In this document: positions 36,583-48,257 of the stretch, piece by piece | Layout: every line of letters starts with the position of its first letter | Numbering within the stretch: the stretch's first letter is position 1 | The notes under the pieces: generated by a model | What the model saw: only the letters and a program-made list of their open reading frames with translations | Told to the model about the DNA's origin: nothing | Databases searched by the model: none | Source: Apophysomyces variabilis | Taxonomy: Eukaryota > Mucoromycota > Mucoromycetes > Mucorales > Mucoraceae | Assembly: GCA_002749535.1 (NCBI GenBank) | Contig: MZZL01000014.1 | Location: 58,570 to 122,569, forward strand | Length of the DNA: 64,000 bases | Direction: 5' to 3' | Position numbers and translations under genes: made by a program

Positions 36583-39048
36583 CTAGTCATCTAGACCGCC
36601 TTCGGTTAACTTGGGACTTTTTCCATTGTTATTCAGCATATTTTTTAAAGCACGCACGGCAAATACGGTGAGGCCAATAGCAGACCAATCTTCATCCAGC
36701 AGTTCCCGTAAATCTCCTACGGTCATAATATCTTGGGATTTCAGCTTGGTCGCCCATTCACTCGCCTTATCTGCATCACGCTTAGAAGCTGCTGCTGTTT
36801 TGCGCACAAATTCATCAATGCTGGTATCATCTGTAAATTCTAAGATTCATAGCTTGTTATTATTATCTTCCGATGGAACAAATGACCTTCTTCGGAATAA
36901 AGAGAGACTTACCTGTTGTGATTGGGTCTACCGATCCAGAAGACATCTCTTCTTCGGGATCAGACATGGGTATATCTGCGCTTGGCCGCCTGCTATTACT
37001 ACCTCCTAATTGACTAAAAAATTACAAGAACAGGAAAAAAAAAGATGGAATAAATATTTCACAGCTTTCTCTTCCTGTTCGGATGCAAACGTTTTCTTTA
37101 CCTTCTTGTTATTCTGTCTAATTCCTGAACAACTTCTCTTTGTCGTTCTTCTGCTTGAAGCATCTGCTGCTGGTACATTTCCAACCGTCGTTCTGATTCT
37201 TTAGCTCTATCCGTCATCTGCGCCAGTTCCTGTTTCGCTTTCTCAAGCTCTGTTCGTATATCTTTTTCCCTTCGCCACACAGCCCTTGTGTCATGCTTAT
37301 CATTTGCGGTTTCGCTCAGTGGTCGATCGTTTTCGATATCACGTAGTAATCGATTAATCTCTCCCGTGATCCAATGCTGGTACCGTTCAGGCAAGACTTG
37401 CTCATAAATCTTGCATAGCAAAACAATGTCAGCTGGGAAGTGTTTGCAGCTGCCTTTTTCTCTTATTTTACCATTTCGGCCACGACTTCTTCGGCAGTAT
37501 CTTTTTCCTGAAAGAGTGAGATTTAGAGAACTCCTTATCTCCTGCTTTTTGAAGGAGTTTCAACCCGTTGAGGGAAGGATAAGACGTCTTACCACATTAA
37601 ACTCAAACTTGACGGATAGTTTATCAGACCCCTTGAAGACCACTTGTAATGTCACAATCTTGTGCAACGGATCGGTGGATAGCATGACTACATCCGGTTC
37701 CACGGCAAGAAATGAGCATTCTAACAGTTCCTGTGCAGACAGACTGTAAAATGGGGACATTGGTATGAGTGCATGCAGAAGGACAGTGGATCGAAAAAAC
37801 AAGCCAAGGAAAACAGAAACATGGGAACATGGATGCTTCTAACCTACCGTTCATTTTCATCTGTTGACAAACAGCCGTTGATGACCTCTAGTACTTGTTG
37901 GTTTTCTACTTTGTTCAGCGACTCGGGCTTAATATGCTAAGTTTAGGAGTAACCAAAAAAAAAAGGGTTTATTTGGGAAAAAGCAAAGGGGGATGAAAAA
38001 TACCTGAGATACTTTCTTGTAGACCTGAGCAGCATTGGTGCATTCAGCATAAGGGTATTCGCCAGTGACCATCTCGAGCAGACACATGCCGAAAGCATAA
38101 ATGTCGACTTTTTCTGAATATCCTCGTTCCTCATACATTTCCGGCGCCATGAATTCGGGTGTTCCAATAAGAGTATATTTTTTATTGCCGAGCCACATAT
38201 TTTCAGCAGTACCCATATCACCGATCTTGATTTCACCGTGAGCACCATTAATAAAGATGTTGTCACACTTTATATCACGGTGAATAATCGGGGGATTATG
38301 AGAGTGAAGGTATGCTAAACCTTTCAGGATCTGGCGACTCCACCGTTTGACAATCTTGGGTGTTGGCGTACTCAACTTCCTAATATACTCGCGAAGGGTA
38401 CCTGAAGTCATCAGTTCGGTCACGAACACAAATTCCGTCTTGGATTCATCCAGCCAGGCATCGTGAAACGCAATGATATTCGGGTGTCGGACGGATTTCA
38501 GAATTTCAATTTCATGTCCGATGTCCTTGTTATTTTCCTGTCCAATCTATATCACCTCAGTTTAGCAATGAAAGACATCTCTCTCTCTCTTTTTTTTTTC
38601 TTTCTTTTGCTGATCTTCTTTGTCCACATATGCAGATAGCACCTTTCTATTGCCTTTTACACTTTACCTGTAACACATTCCATGCCACTTCATATCCTTC
38701 TTCACGATCTATTGCCTTGTGTACAACCTTAAATGCGCCTTTACCAAGTAACGTATTCAACCGACCATAGCGACCGTTTGGCGACAGGGCAACCACCTGC
38801 TCAGCTGTATGATGGTTTGACTGGTCAATAAGGTCATGGTTCAGAAAAGCAGTATGATGATGCTGTTGTTGTTCGGTACTATTGTTTAAGTCCATGTGAT
38901 GATTGATATGCTGTGCGATGGTGGGGCCGTCGGGATCCAGGAGGGCGGGAGATAAAAACGGTTGACGAAGGTTTTGATGAACACTGGAGGCCATATCCAT
39001 AGTAATGGTTGCAGTTGTAGAATCGTACAGTTGATGCGTTTCTGTCAT
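36583..39048 (-). CDS. WNK (with-no-lysine) protein kinase
   Basis: Eight exons (38668-39048, 38004-38546, 37849 or 37848-37936, 37593-37743, 37472-37507, 37102-37409, 36913-37013, 36583-36830) give 618 aa in phase. The kinase begins near residue 93. Strand 3 reads EVAWN where other kinases have VAIK, and the glycine loop is [13 protein letters not shown] with the compensating Lys after Phe. This is the WNK signature. Catalytic loop [13 protein letters not shown] in place of DFG, and [13 protein letters not shown] follow. Behind the kinase, [20 protein letters not shown] resembles the WNK/OSR1 CCT domain. A coiled coil ([19 protein letters not shown]) and a SAM-like end ([15 protein letters not shown]) follow. 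In animals WNKs sense chloride and osmotic stress; the fungal role is inferred. Exon 5 is only 36 nt. Confidence 0.93.
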
Positions 39049-39364
39049 TTTTTGGGAGGGAAGAAGAAAAGAAAGAGAAGAAGAGGTGAAAAAGGAGAAG
39101 AGAGAAAAAGCGGTGGCGGAAAAAAGCGGCAGTGAGTTGAGAGCGTAGATTGAATATATTGGAAATTCGTGAGATGGAAAAATAAAAAAAATAAGCACAA
39201 CAAAAAAGAGAAAGGATTTTCACACCTTTGCTTTTCCCACTACATTTTCTAGGAACAATGAAATTCGGCATTTTTTCGATTTATCTTTAGAAAAGCCTAT
39301 TGCTCATAAGAACAAGTAAACCTTGTGTATTGTTTCCACATCATTTGATCATTGTTTTTATTGA

Positions 39365-40889
39365 CTATAAGTCAAACGTGTCTACAGCCTCCCGTATAGA
39401 AGGATGACCAACCTCTAATGCAGCTTGTCTGTCATAGATAATCTGACTAGTAAAGCTGCTAGACCTCCCGCAAACACCTGGCTTGCCCGCAAAGAACCAT
39501 TGCGCACGCATAGCAACCAACTTATCCACGATACCCAACACGCCAGGATCGTAAGGTCTGACATGCGCTGGCACCTTATAAACATGCCAAGAGGGTGGCA
39601 ACTCGTGATCGACGACCGGATGATCCGATCTGTCCAAAGTCGTCAGCGTCACATCCAAGTGTTGATACACGTGGCGGATAGCCTCGTGATGTTCTAACTT
39701 GAGTTCGTTTGCCTTGAACGACCTTGATTCAGGTTCCGACGTATTGAGAAGATGAGGATAGTCTGTCAGTAAGAAGAACTTGATATCCTGCTCTGACTCA
39801 ATGCCTTTTACTTTCTTCACCAAGCTCTGTGCACATGGCATCAAATTGCTCAAGGGTTCCAATCGCTCCATACGCCAATGAACTGCTACAAATGGCTGCA
39901 GTTTGGTTGCGATGTCCTCAGCGATACGATGCCATCGCGGGTGGTATGCCAATGGTATATCTGCCTCTGGTTCCTCGATATAACCAAACCTACTCATAAT
40001 GTCCCTTTCCATCAATACATGCCTTGTCACAAATGACTTTTTTACCTTCGATCATAAAACAACTGCACTACATCCACATCTGATTTTATCAGCTCATCCA
40101 TAAAGATTCGTGTATAGTTCCTTCCTTCGCGCCTCGGCAGACCTTCCGGATCATCCAGTTGGAATCTTCTTCTTGGCTCGTTTTCAAACAGAGGAGCCAT
40201 ACAGTTCGTTATCTTGTCAAGGAACGCCAGATCTTGACTGATTTCGAAAAATACTTCCTGCCCGCTGGGTAGAGAGTCCGCTCTGCGTCGCTCTTCGGCC
40301 CACATCTTAAAATCATTGAGAGAAATGTAATTGAAAAACCGTTTGTTCTGCTTAAGCCAGTTGTCATCATAATAAAAATCAAAAGGATAGCGACGACATG
40401 CACCAAGATGCGAAAGAAATACGTTGGGCAACACTACAGTCCTGCCTACTTTGCCTGAAAGGAAGGCAATCTGTCGAAAATGTAACTGTGCCTTGGACTC
40501 TAACCATTGTACATGCTTCATTCAGCTAATCCATGCTCTTTCGCGATTCCTTTTTCTGTCTTAACGCTGTATGTTTTACCTTGCTCCGTAATAGCGATTG
40601 GCAACACGAACTGACAGCGATCTCTTCCACAGTATTTTCGGTCTATTCGCTTTCGTTGTGCCTCCCTTTCTATCCGTTTTTGTAACCCGTAGTCGATAAT
40701 GTAATCAGGTTTTTCTTCGTCATGTTCCTCAGGTTTGACATATCCAGAAACCACCTGTGTTTCAGCGGACTGAGGTGCTGCAGGAGGTACGGTCTGAGAG
40801 GTGAAAATGCCAGAATAATATACAATGACAAGTAGAATGACAAGCAGCAGGTAGCGTCGTGATAGTACCCTTCGCGGTTTCGTAATCAT
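39365..40889 (-). CDS. Type II membrane O-fucosyltransferase-like glycosyltransferase with an apparent frameshift
   Basis: An N-terminal signal anchor (RRYLLLVILLVIVYYSGIF) places the enzyme in the Golgi or ER lumen. The stem is followed by a donor-binding fold of the O-FucT type: GKTYSHVQWLESKAQLHFRQ and KVGRTVVLPNVFLSHLGACR, then VAVHWRMERLEP where O-FucTs have H-x-R-x-E/D. Exon 1 is 40566-40889 and the next starts at 40515 (50 nt intron, phase 0). At 40023-40045 the frame jumps. The break can be read as a 23 nt GT-AG gap, too short for a normal intron, or as one lost base in an A/G run. If neither is a sequencing error, the gene is broken. Acceptor substrate unknown. Confidence 0.75.
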
Positions 40890-41453
40890 GACAACTTAAT
40901 CCGCAGGATGGTAATTCACGGACCTACTGGATGAAAAAGAAAGGTTGTGGACAAGGTCCTTTTCGGGATAAGGAAGGTACAAAACCCAGAAATTGGGATA
41001 CCGCGACATGCTTCAACGGAGCGGAAACCGTAACGAGACCACTTGAACACGTTATTCAAAGTGATGCACAGAGTCGAATCGTCCCAGTCCCCCAATATAT
41101 TTTGAAAGGATAGCTCATGTTATGATTAAATACGTGTATAAGGCGAAGAAAAGATTAATTTCTTGGGAAGCTCGCCAACAACACGAAATATGGCAGCATA
41201 TTCAGACTATGTGCTAATGTCTTTATCTATGCATCCACGCAATCTATTATGAAACAGACGCAAACAAACGTTCAAGAGCCTATACACTCGAAGGACGATT
41301 CACTACACTGAGAACCTCCTGCATTAAAGCGGCAAAGCCGGATATTGATATGGAACGATGGGTAATAATAATACTTTTACGTATCTTAACAATTCGCATC
41401 TTGCGGCTTGTTAGAAGAAGAAGAAATGTACATTTGTATTTAGCAACAAAGTT
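40890..41453. other. Intergenic region
   Basis: The 5' flank of the O-FucT-like gene and 3' flank of the glutaredoxin gene. No gene recognised. Confidence 0.5.
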
Positions 41454-42733
41454 TTAGGCTGTCAAGACTTGATCGAATTCGCCACTCTCGATCTAAACCA
41501 AGGCAAATGATTAGTCTGACTTGCGAAAAAGTTTGCCTATTAAACTCACCATTTCCTTCACGATATCCAGACCTCCCAATAACTCTCCCTTGTAAAATAG
41601 CATTGGATACGTAGGCCAGCTTACGTGCGTTTTCAAACCTTGTCTGACATCATCGTCAGAAAGAATATCAAAATATCCGTATTTGACATGTCGATCGTTC
41701 AAAATGCCGATCATCTGCCTTGAGAAACCGCATCTGGGTTCCTGTGGGGTACCTTTAATGAACACCATCACAGGTTGCTTTTCAATCAGTTCCTGAAGCC
41801 GAGTGGACAAGTCCTTTTCCTTGGGCGCCATCTCAGCAAACTCGCCAGAAGTAACCATTTCCTTGACGATATCAAGACCACCGATCAGTTCCCCATTGAT
41901 GTACACCTGCGGGTAAGTCGGCCAATCGGAGTATGTCTTTAAGCCTGGTGCTAGCATTTTAATAACAGCTTTCCTTTCTTCAACTAAGTCACAAAAGTCC
42001 ATTACCTTGACGTACGTCCTCATCAGCCAATATGTTGAACGAGCTATATTTCACCTTTTGCTCTGCCAATATCTCCACCAGCTGGCGCGAGAATCCACAG
42101 CGTGGCTAAACTTGCTTTGTCAGCAACCGAGTCTTTGGCATTTCTTTCGGGGATAGCACTTTACCTGTTGCGGTGTGCCCTTGATAAAAATCATAATGGG
42201 CGCACTGTTGATGAGAGCCTTAAGACGAGCATTAAGGTCTCTGACAGGTCTATTCGGTCCGTTCTCCTGGGGCAAAACACTGGAGGATTTATTCAACACG
42301 CCCTTAGCATGTTTCGACACGGCATTGGTAAGCTCAGCTGCTTTGGCACCCTCAATTCGTTCTGCGATTTTGCCATTCTACACCTGCAAGTCAGCAAAAT
42401 TCAAGTCATTGATCCAAGGCTTGATTCACCTTCAGTATGACAAATGTAGGTACCGCTGCGATTTCAAAGCTTTCGGAAATGTCAGGGAAATTTTCCGCCT
42501 CGATCTGTTATATCTTGTTAACAAAAAACGCATTTGGTTCAGACTTCTTTAACTTCCACCTTAAGGAATTGTAGAGCAGGGAACTTGCCTGCAAGTTCAG
42601 CAAATACATCGTTCATTTGTTGACATGGTTCAGCCCATGAAGCCCAGAAATCAAGACACACCACTGTGTCCTTCACGGAGACAATATTGTTAAACTGAGA
42701 ATCAGCTGTAATATCCTGCAAGTTGGCAGCCAT
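41454..42733 (-). CDS. Monothiol glutaredoxin, PICOT/Grx3-4 type (thioredoxin plus two CGFS domains)
   Basis: A cytosolic/nuclear iron-sulfur carrier that binds a [2Fe-2S] cluster with glutathione and supplies iron to regulators and enzymes. Six exons (42554-42733, 42430-42498, 42165-42377, 42006-42105, 41550-41944, 41454-41492) give 331 aa in phase. The thioredoxin-like domain has WASWAEPC, with one Cys only. Two glutaredoxin domains each carry PRCGFSRQ with KGTPQ and [16 protein letters not shown]. Yeast Grx3/4 have one Grx domain; two, as here, is closer to animal-type PICOT. The fifth intron acceptor was set by phase and by homology of the [14 protein letters not shown] block. The downstream divergent neighbour is unrelated. 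Confidence 0.94.
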
Positions 42734-43722
42734 CGAATTAAAGAGTGGGGAAGAGATAGAAGAGAACGAATATGATCTTTTAATTTTTTTTTCTTGTAGT
42801 ATGCGCCGCAATGGCTAGGGCGGACCTTAACGTATCTGGTAACATTCTTCTGACCAATGAGATAAGGATTATATGACGAGACAGTAGCCAACTGGAACGC
42901 ATTCTGTCCTTAAAAATGGCGTTTCGGAAACCATTGACTTCCTTTCGTTATCTCTGGAAACAGTTCCTTAGTAATTGACGCCACATCAAGGCATACCTCT
43001 ACTTGTCATTAACGTAATTTTCGTTGCTCCTAAACACCCAAAATACTGCTTATGTTAGCAGGAATTGCATAATACAGGCATAAGCAAATAGAGCTACAAG
43101 ACTTACCATGCCATCTTTAACAATCGCGCTTGATTCGACTGCCTGTACATGCCTATCTGGAAACCCATGCCATCATCTTTCGAAGAGCCTGCATAATGCA
43201 TAGATACCGCAGATCTTTAATTGATGCTTTTTCTTTCAGTTTCGTACAAGATAAAATAGCGTAATGCCTAACAATACAACAAACGAAAGACAATGGCATG
43301 TTGTTCTTCAGCCGGATGGTGCAACGATTTTTCAAAGCAGTAGAGAGCTTCCCAACGTTATAAGAGCACAACGCGTCTATGTTTATGCGTTTCTTTTTGT
43401 ACGACATGCGAATCCGTAACCTTAACGCGATAAGTGAAATTGTATTGAATGCTTGTCAGCTCGATGAAGTTAGATCGTTTATTCACCACGTAGCTTTGGA
43501 GGCACTGCAACTAATACCTTTCCCCCCCCATTTCGCTTCTCCTCTCTAACCTTTTTTTCCTATATATGACATAATGAAGACGCTTATCTTTTTTTTCCCG
43601 TTAACCCCTTGCAGCTTTCAAAAAACAAAACAAAAGAAGGACAGCCTCACCTAGTAGGCAAGTGTGTATTCCTTCTTCTTTCTTTTTTCACCCTTTCTTT
43701 ACTTTTCTGTATCTTTGCTTTT
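42734..43722. other. Divergent intergenic region
   Basis: Lies between the starts of the glutaredoxin (minus) and the O-fucosyltransferase-like gene (plus), so it should hold both promoters. There are T-rich runs near 43540-43600 and 43670-43720. No gene seen. Confidence 0.5.
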
Positions 43723-45075
43723 ATGTTATTGCGACGCAAAGAACCAGTTTGTGTATGTACTCGCCGTGTTCACAAGAAGAAGAAGACAAACGCCTTTGTT
43801 ATTTTGAGTAGCGGTCTGCTCATTTATCTCATTTATCTGATACTGGCACGCCACAGACGATACGAGGAGAAGGAACAAAGATATTTGGCCTATCTACCTC
43901 ACTCAGGTCTTTCTAACCAACGTATCGAGTTGGCCAACGCACTACTACTAGCCGGACTTTTGAAGAGAACACTCATTGTACCCCCCGCTTTTCTTGGATC
44001 TGTAGCAGGATGGTCGCGTAACGATAGCTTAATGCGGTATTTTGAATGGCTTACGACACCAAAAGATTTTGAGGGACTTTGTCAACAGCCATCCGCTGGA
44101 AATTTATCGACGTATCTTGTGCGAAGTCGCTGCGCCGGATATACCAGATTTGGCGTCATTGCATGGTCGGAACTGCATGATTTCAGCCGCCTCTTGCCCT
44201 ATGTCAAAATTCGTTTCCAAACCATCATCTCTATCAAGCAACTGCAGCATGATCTTAAACTAGAGTCAGAAGATATATACATTCATAAAGATCAGAAACT
44301 TTATGACTGGCGGCTGTATGAGGACCAAAAATATGCTCAAGAGTTGCTAGACGAGGGCCTCAACTACTTTGATTCTTTCGCAGGCCGACAGTTCTTCAAA
44401 GTATTTACGGTCCAGCGTTGGCAGGAACGGAAGGAGCGCTTGCTCTATTTAGGTGGTATTTTTGGCAGCACGCGGTTACAGATCACATCGCCAGAACACA
44501 TAGCTCTGCGAAGCCTGATATCAACCACGCTTCAATATCGGCTGAACACACCGTTGGGTGACACTGTCATTAATATCGTGAATTGGATGGGTGGCAAAGG
44601 CACCTTCATGTCGATTCACTTTAGGACAGGAGATCAGCCATTCCGAAAGCTTATCTCGAAAAATCTCCAGAACTTTGTTCAGACGATGATCGAATTTACC
44701 GGAAACAGCACTGACAACAAAGCAGAAGAATGCGTCAACGTACCGGCAAACAAACAAATACCCATTGGAAACCCAGGATCACGCGTCCGAGTGTACATTG
44801 CTACAGATCATCCTGACCCGCGAGGTGATGGTAGCGCACTTCTACCATGGTTTCATCAGTTTCCTTGCACCGTTATCCTAAATGACGTTCCCAGCCATCT
44901 ATTTGCCCCATTAGACGAAATCCATGATTTAGTCGAGCCTAGAAAGTCACTGCGATCCCACCTAATCCCACTGGTGGATGCTATGGTTGCAGCACATGGC
45001 CGTGAGGTACTGATAACCCCACGCTCGACGTTTTCGAAATACATTGAAGGATTACATCATTCGTGGATAACGTAA
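43723..45075 (+). CDS. Type II membrane O-fucosyltransferase-like protein
   Basis: A single exon of 450 aa from the first ATG (43723); the frame is open further upstream but without an ATG. A short basic cytosolic tail and a signal anchor (FVILSSGLLIYLIYLILA) suggest a Golgi type II enzyme. The lumenal domain opens YLPHSGLSNQRIELANALLL, LKRTLIVPP, typical of GDP-fucose O-fucosyltransferase-like folds. It has FMSIHFRTGDQPF at the H-x-R-x-G-D donor site and VYIATDHPDP later. It is a different subfamily from the gene at 39365-40889. Several Asn-linked glycosylation sites (for example NDS, NLS, NST) fit a lumenal domain. The donor sugar is inferred, not shown. Confidence 0.82.
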   Translation: MLLRRKEPVCVCTRRVHKKKKTNAFVILSSGLLIYLIYLILARHRRYEEKEQRYLAYLPHSGLSNQRIELANALLLAGLLKRTLIVPPAFLGSVAGWSRNDSLMRYFEWLTTPKDFEGLCQQPSAGNLSTYLVRSRCAGYTRFGVIAWSELHDFSRLLPYVKIRFQTIISIKQLQHDLKLESEDIYIHKDQKLYDWRLYEDQKYAQELLDEGLNYFDSFAGRQFFKVFTVQRWQERKERLLYLGGIFGSTRLQITSPEHIALRSLISTTLQYRLNTPLGDTVINIVNWMGGKGTFMSIHFRTGDQPFRKLISKNLQNFVQTMIEFTGNSTDNKAEECVNVPANKQIPIGNPGSRVRVYIATDHPDPRGDGSALLPWFHQFPCTVILNDVPSHLFAPLDEIHDLVEPRKSLRSHLIPLVDAMVAAHGREVLITPRSTFSKYIEGLHHSWIT

Positions 45076-45187
45076 AATGATATTGGCAATATAGAACCAT
45101 GTTGATGTACATATCCCAGTGCAGGATATTTCAATTATTTTTAGTTAATAATATCTTTACAAAACAGAGGAGTCATAAAAGCTGAGT

Positions 45188-45869
45188 TTAGCTCTCGCTG
45201 GCAATCAAAGCAGCAATCATACGGTACAAAAAGTAGAAAAACAGCTGTTCAAGAAAAAATCGTCAGAACACAGGGAAAAGTTACTAAGATTTATGATTTT
45301 CATTTCAACTTACCAGAAGATAAAAGCCCAATTTCATGAAACATTCTTTTTTGTGAACGGGTAACGTACGAAAGATTTCTGTTGCATCCAACATATGCCG
45401 ACCCTTAGTAATCCTGAATGGAAAAAGAAAAGAAAATAAGCAAAGTGGAACCCTCCATTCTCTTCCTCAGTCTGACGTACTTTTGCACATGGTATATAAC
45501 GAGCGGCAAGTTCAACAACATGGCCATCCAGCTGCCATTCACAAGGAACAAGAAGAATAAAAAGGCGTGCGCACCCATCTCGGGCAAAATAAACTGCAAT
45601 CCTTAGTCGTCCATAGATTGCTAAGCTCCTTATACTTTACCTGATTTAGTTTGTTACAAAGATCTATGGGATTGATGTAATCACATTCCAAGTCAGAGTA
45701 CATGATGGCCTAGATTTCCTGCTAGTCAAGGTATAACTAGAACGAATTGGTTTCATTTCGTTCCGATGCACTGCGAACTATAAGAAAAGGATACGAAAAA
45801 CACCATCGCAAACAGAAGCAGCGCATCAAAAATGATGGAGAACAAGAATAGGATCGCTTCGCCTGGCAT
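45188..45869 (-). CDS. ERV14: Cornichon-type ER cargo receptor ERV14
   Basis: A COPII cargo receptor that packs transmembrane proteins into ER-derived vesicles. Five exons (45795-45869, 45641-45709, 45481-45593, 45314-45413, 45188-45244) give 137 aa, the usual size. Family blocks: [87 protein letters not shown] and LYRMIAALI. The IFRTL and HKKE residues are those used for COPII binding in yeast. It converges tail to tail with the O-FucT gene (112 nt between stops). Confidence 0.95.
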
Positions 45870-46688
45870 ATTTCTTTGTCGACCTGTGGAAAAAGTAGTA
45901 TTACAGAGAAACCGCAAGTCGTCTCCTACTTCCGTTGGCTTGAATGTGGCTTACGAATGCACAACCCTGAAAGAAAGCCTTGCAGGATCACAAAAGTCAC
46001 GATTAGGATGAATATCACATCCCATCCGTTTATCTAACCACAGATTCTCACTTATTCGTTCATTATCTTGTTGGAGTTGGTCAGTAGGATTTTGGCGTTG
46101 AAGGTAAGCAAGGTGTAAGAAAATCTGGCATAGCCTGCCGAGATAGTCAACTGTCCTTTCTATTTTCAAAAGCATCTGCAGGAAATTAAGCTTTAAACAA
46201 ATAAAGATAGGAATCTGAGGCAGCTTCTGTCTTTCATAAACGATAGCTGTCTTGAACCTTCCTAGGATAATCGGTAATTTCATGAAAATTTAAAGGAAGA
46301 CTATACCCGCACGTCATGCAAAGCCTAGTCAGCATTGAACGAATTTCTTCAGCTGGAACCCTTTGCCCACCTACTATTCACACATGTACCATGACTGATG
46401 GTCAGAAAGCAGGAAATGCCCAGTAAGCATACAATACAAACTTCCCATGCTTTTGGTCTCCGAGGACCATTGGTCACATTCCAACAGCACCGGATGGATA
46501 CGGCATCGTACGAACAGCCTGTTTGTTCGTGTTTAACTTATCCAATATGACGAAAGCAAATCTCATCCTCGCTAAGAATGAGCAACCGTAAGCATACACT
46601 AAGTTCTGTTGAACGACTAATAACAAAAATGGATCTGCTTGTTACGTGTTTGACATTAACACTTTCTTCTGTTAAAACAGTATTACTC
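45870..46688. other. Intergenic region
   Basis: Lies between the ERV14 start and the RPN12 stop. A 110-codon minus frame (45951-46283) shows no family features. I consider it promoter and UTR. Confidence 0.5.
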
Positions 46689-47824
46689 TTAAACAATTCG
46701 TTCCAATTCTCTAGCGTAGGATAACGTTTGGGAAATAATTTGCTCACGAGGAATTTCCACTGCCATGCTGTCTTCCGATCCAAAACAAATCTTTTGCTCT
46801 CCAGGGTTGATTTTCCATCCTCTCTACAATAATACCCGATATCAGCCGATAACTGTATTTGGGCCATTCGTACATCATCGACATTTACCTTGTTAGCAAA
46901 ATCTAGCAATTCTGCGGTATTTTTTATAAACAATAAGGCGCCAGCATCTTGTAACGGAAGAGATTCGTACGCTTTTTCACTGCAGCTGGCAATCTCGTCC
47001 CTGGAAGTCACATGGTTAGATAGGGAGATTCATCCCGATTAAAAAAACAACCCACCGAATAGTATTGATCAGGATATCGTAGAAAAACATAAACTCTTCA
47101 CCTTGCACAGTGCTTCTGGTGCTCCACACTTTGTTAAAACTTCCTTCCATCAAAAATTGCTCTATTTTTTTCTTCTTCGTCAATTCGCCTTTCGATAACG
47201 CGACCAATAACAACATACCAAGGTCGACTGCTTGCTTAATGTACTGATTCGTTTGTAATTGTTCAGGATCAATAGCTTCTAGTGCTGTGTGGAAATCGGA
47301 CAATCGATTCTGTGACAATAATCGTAGAAGGTTGAGGCCGGTTAAAGGATACATCTGCGGCGAGGGAGGAAGGACGGAGCTATCGTTCATTATAAGCATC
47401 TGGTATTCTACAAGCATAATACACTACACACGTACGCAAAATCATGGTAATAAGTATTTAGTTGTGCGATGTATCGTTCGAATGATGCAATATCTTTCAC
47501 TCGCACACTATAGTATGCGCCAGTCTCGAGAATTTCGCCTAGATTAAAGTTCCATTATCGAGTCCTGCAACAACCAGAATGACTTACGTGCGATCAGTAG
47601 TACATTAGAATCGATCTGACCAGAAATAGGAGCAAAAGCTCCGAGCTCTGCTAGCGCTATCTGTAGCCCAAGGTTTGTACATTGCGCTTTACGACGTCAT
47701 TTATCCACTATACCTTGGATTGAATCAAGAGTTGGTTGCATTTTTGCAAGTTAGGCGAAGCAGATCCAAGTTCCGATTTTAATTGATCCCGGAGTGAGGC
47801 TACTTTCTGAATTTGGGTTGACAT
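46689..47824 (-). CDS. RPN12: 26S proteasome regulatory subunit RPN12 (PSMD8)
   Basis: A non-ATPase lid subunit of the 26S proteasome, the last lid subunit to join. Seven exons (47714-47824, 47588-47660, 47436-47538, 47219-47379, 47056-47161, 46889-47000, 46689-46823) give 266 aa, typical for the family. Marks: CNQLLIQSKIALAELGAFAP, GAYYSVRVKDIASFERYIAQ, LTGLNLLRLLSQNRLSDFHT, EQFLMEGSFNKVW, and SEKAYESLPLQDAGALLF. The C-terminus is YARELERIV, matching the PCI-domain end. The 57 nt intron 47162-47218 has no stop in frame, so retention would insert 19 residues. No damage seen. Confidence 0.95.
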
Positions 47825-48257
47825 GGAAGAGTGATTCGCTGAAAGAAGAAAAAGGGTACACGTAAGTCAGAAGAGTGTGGGACACGTGTGCGCATTTCGA
47901 CGGAGATTTGTAAGTCACAAGCGGGATTCCAACCAACACGCCTTCCCCTTGGAGTTCAAAATAGACGATACTGGTTTATTGCATAACAATTAAGAAATAA
48001 TTTGCTTTGATATATAAATCAAATTTGCGTAGACCGGAAATAATATGGATAAGGGTTTTGTGAGAATATTGCTTCCCTAGGATAATGGTTTCTTAATTGA
48101 TTAGATGGTATGCACAAGAAAAAAGTTGGGCAAGCTGGAAAGGCGAGTTGTCGTCAGAAAAACGTACTCAACTTACCGTTTGAGACATATATATCTGAAT
48201 CACTGCTACATAAGGTAACAGGAAGCCACATTGGTATTGATGATGTTAGGAAATAAG

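Noticed and set aside
42499..42553. Alternative acceptor AACAG six bases upstream of the chosen one in the glutaredoxin gene
   Set aside because: Both keep the frame, but ATCGAG as acceptor restores the conserved [11 protein letters not shown] block exactly.
45951..46283. 110-codon minus-strand frame between ERV14 and RPN12
   Set aside because: No domain, no splice partners, lies in the ERV14 promoter region.
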